Below the pieces are notes generated by a model. That model made no database searches. It saw only the letters and a program-made list of their open reading frames with translations, and was not told the DNA's origin. Position numbers and translations under genes: made by a program. Shown here one piece after another: positions 63,053 through 64,000 of a DNA stretch of 64,000 bases. Numbering within the stretch: position 1 is the first letter of the stretch; each line of letters opens with the position of its first letter. The stretch is from an uncultured Flavobacteriaceae bacterium (GTDB lineage: Bacteria > Bacteroidota > Bacteroidia > Flavobacteriales > Flavobacteriaceae), in NCBI GenBank assembly GCA_947497145.1, contig CANMFQ010000009.1:153596-217595 (forward strand), written 5' to 3'.

Positions 63053-64000
63053 TTATTTTACTACAAAGACCACGTTTATCAAGGAATTGTAATCCATGGG
63101 CTGGTTTATAACTTTGTAACTTAAATTACCACTAGCATCAATTGTCATTGCACTTACATCAAAAACCATTGGGTCAGCATAGGTTACATAGTAATACAGT
63201 TCGGTACTTGCATAGGTAGGAACAGCTGCTGGTGCGCCTGAGCTTGCTACCGCTGGCGTACCAAATTGGTCAAGATATTGTTGATATAAATCAATACTAA
63301 ACGTACCATTAGTAGAAGCATCTATAGCTATTGACGGCGGATAGAATATACGAGCTGCTTTTGAAGTAATAGGAGCAATTGCTTGTATCACTTCTTCAAC
63401 AGTAGTTTCTAATGTTGGAGAACTCACACCTCCTTCATCTACATCAATATCAGTAGCTAAATCAACTTCACTATCTAATTGATCGTCAGTACTCCCCACT
63501 GCTAATTCAGCCAAAGCTCCTTCTACAGTAGTTGCTGTAAAATGACCTGCGGTATCCGCGACAGATACTTCTGTGGCTGTTTGATCATCAGTTCCTGAAT
63601 CATCTAAATGAGATAAATTTACTGTCTGACTTGTGCCATCTTCGATACCTACTGTTAATACATTTGTTGATACATCTATAGCTAATGACTCAATATTTTG
63701 ATTGTCCGTTCCTGGATTATCAAAATGCGATAAATCAACAGTTTCACTAGAACCGTCTTCAATACCAATCGTTAACGTATTACCAGAAAGGCCAGAACCT
63801 TGAATACTTTGATTATCTGCTAACGGTGATAAATCAACCGTTTGACTAGAACCATCTTCAATACCAATTGTTAAGGTGTTACCTGACAATCCAGAACCTT
63901 GAATACTCTGATTATCTGCCAAGGGTGATAAATCAACCGTTTGACTAGAACCATCTTCAATACCAATTGTTAAGGTGTTACCTGACAATCCAGAACCTTG
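63053..64000 (-). CDS. Surface protein with 33-residue tandem repeats, 5' end outside the window
   Basis: The frame is open to the window edge, so at least 316 residues are present and the N terminus is missing. The N-terminal visible part has three 33-residue units ([20 protein letters not shown] type), then a degenerate pair of units near TGVEDG-like [12 protein letters not shown]. Each unit is 99 bp. A 140-residue C-terminal region without a CHU_C domain follows. The beta-strand-like units resemble tail-fibre or adhesin repeats. It lies 23 bp before the CHU_C gene, so it is probably part of the same surface operon. Confidence 0.7.
   Translation of the reverse strand, partial: QGSGLSGNTLTIGIEDGSSQTVDLSPLADNQSIQGSGLSGNTLTIGIEDGSSQTVDLSPLADNQSIQGSGLSGNTLTIGIEDGSSETVDLSHFDNPGTDNQNIESLAIDVSTNVLTVGIEDGTSQTVNLSHLDDSGTDDQTATEVSVADTAGHFTATTVEGALAELAVGSTDDQLDSEVDLATDIDVDEGGVSSPTLETTVEEVIQAIAPITSKAARIFYPPSIAIDASTNGTFSIDLYQQYLDQFGTPAVASSGAPAAVPTYASTELYYYVTYADPMVFDVSAMTIDASGNLSYKVINQPMDYNSLINVVFVVK
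63720..64000 (-). repeat. 99-bp tandem repeat array
   Basis: Units starting near 63736, 63835 and 63934. The last two copies are identical for at least 67 bp, reaching the window edge, so the array is probably recent and may vary in copy number. Confidence 0.75.

Noticed and set aside
1..64000. CRISPR arrays, rRNA genes and intact IS elements
   Set aside because: None was seen; the tandem repeats at 42761 and 63720 lack spacers and lie in a repeat element or in a coding array.

Overview
The window looks like chromosomal DNA of a member of the Flavobacteriaceae (Bacteroidota). The evidence is the low G+C content, the gliding genes gldB and gldC, two PorP/SprF modules next to giant proteins ending in the gliding-associated C-terminal (CHU_C, type B) domain, TAnnTTTG promoter elements, DUF3857 and DUF6090 proteins, and a full dcw cluster ending in a gatB/yqeY gene. 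The exact genus cannot be read from the sequence alone.

Layout. 1-1980 is accessory-looking: a small lipoprotein and a coupled small ORF, then a STAS-like protein paired with a STAS/HATPase protein, ending at a tRNA-Arg gene (1983-2056), which is a common integration site. 2109-18241 is the division and cell-wall cluster on the minus strand, transcribed mraZ-rsmH-ftsL-ftsI-murE-mraY-murD-ftsW-murG-murC-ftsQ-ftsA-ftsZ, followed by a gatB/yqeY-like gene. Three GTGGTAA repeats spaced exactly 10 bp lie upstream of mraZ and are the likely MraZ operator. 18634-24635 holds an alpha/beta hydrolase, engB, a PhoD-like phosphatase, gldC, gldB and a divergent nadE. 24803-31199 holds a NarL-type regulator with a degenerate receiver, a DUF6090 protein, dnaG, a beta-barrel protein and an ECF sigma/anti-sigma pair. 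31361-42353 is housekeeping on the minus strand: prenyl synthase, rlmN, queA, aroA, mazG-like, two DUF3857 proteins, dtd and rsgA.

42354-48664 holds dispersed noncoding repeats, a secreted protein, a SPOR/phosphodiester glycosidase lipoprotein, tRNA-Gly and tRNA-Leu, a SanA-like protein and an Nramp-related transporter. 48728-56891 is the first secretion module (CHU_C giant protein, PorP/SprF, OmpA-like). 57062-59672 holds fabD, a gamma-carbonic-anhydrase-like protein, queD-like and idi. 60065-64000 is the second module (repeat protein running off the window edge, CHU_C protein, PorP/SprF).

How the parts fit. The dcw genes build peptidoglycan precursors and the divisome as one co-directional unit with start-stop overlaps at several junctions. 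GldB, GldC and the two PorP/SprF modules point to gliding and type IX secretion of very large surface adhesins. No clear transposase, CRISPR array, rRNA or complete prophage was seen. The least explained parts are the STAS/HATPase pair at the tRNA-Arg, two families of dispersed intergenic repeats, several proteins that have lost canonical catalytic residues, and the 99-bp tandem-repeat gene at the right edge.
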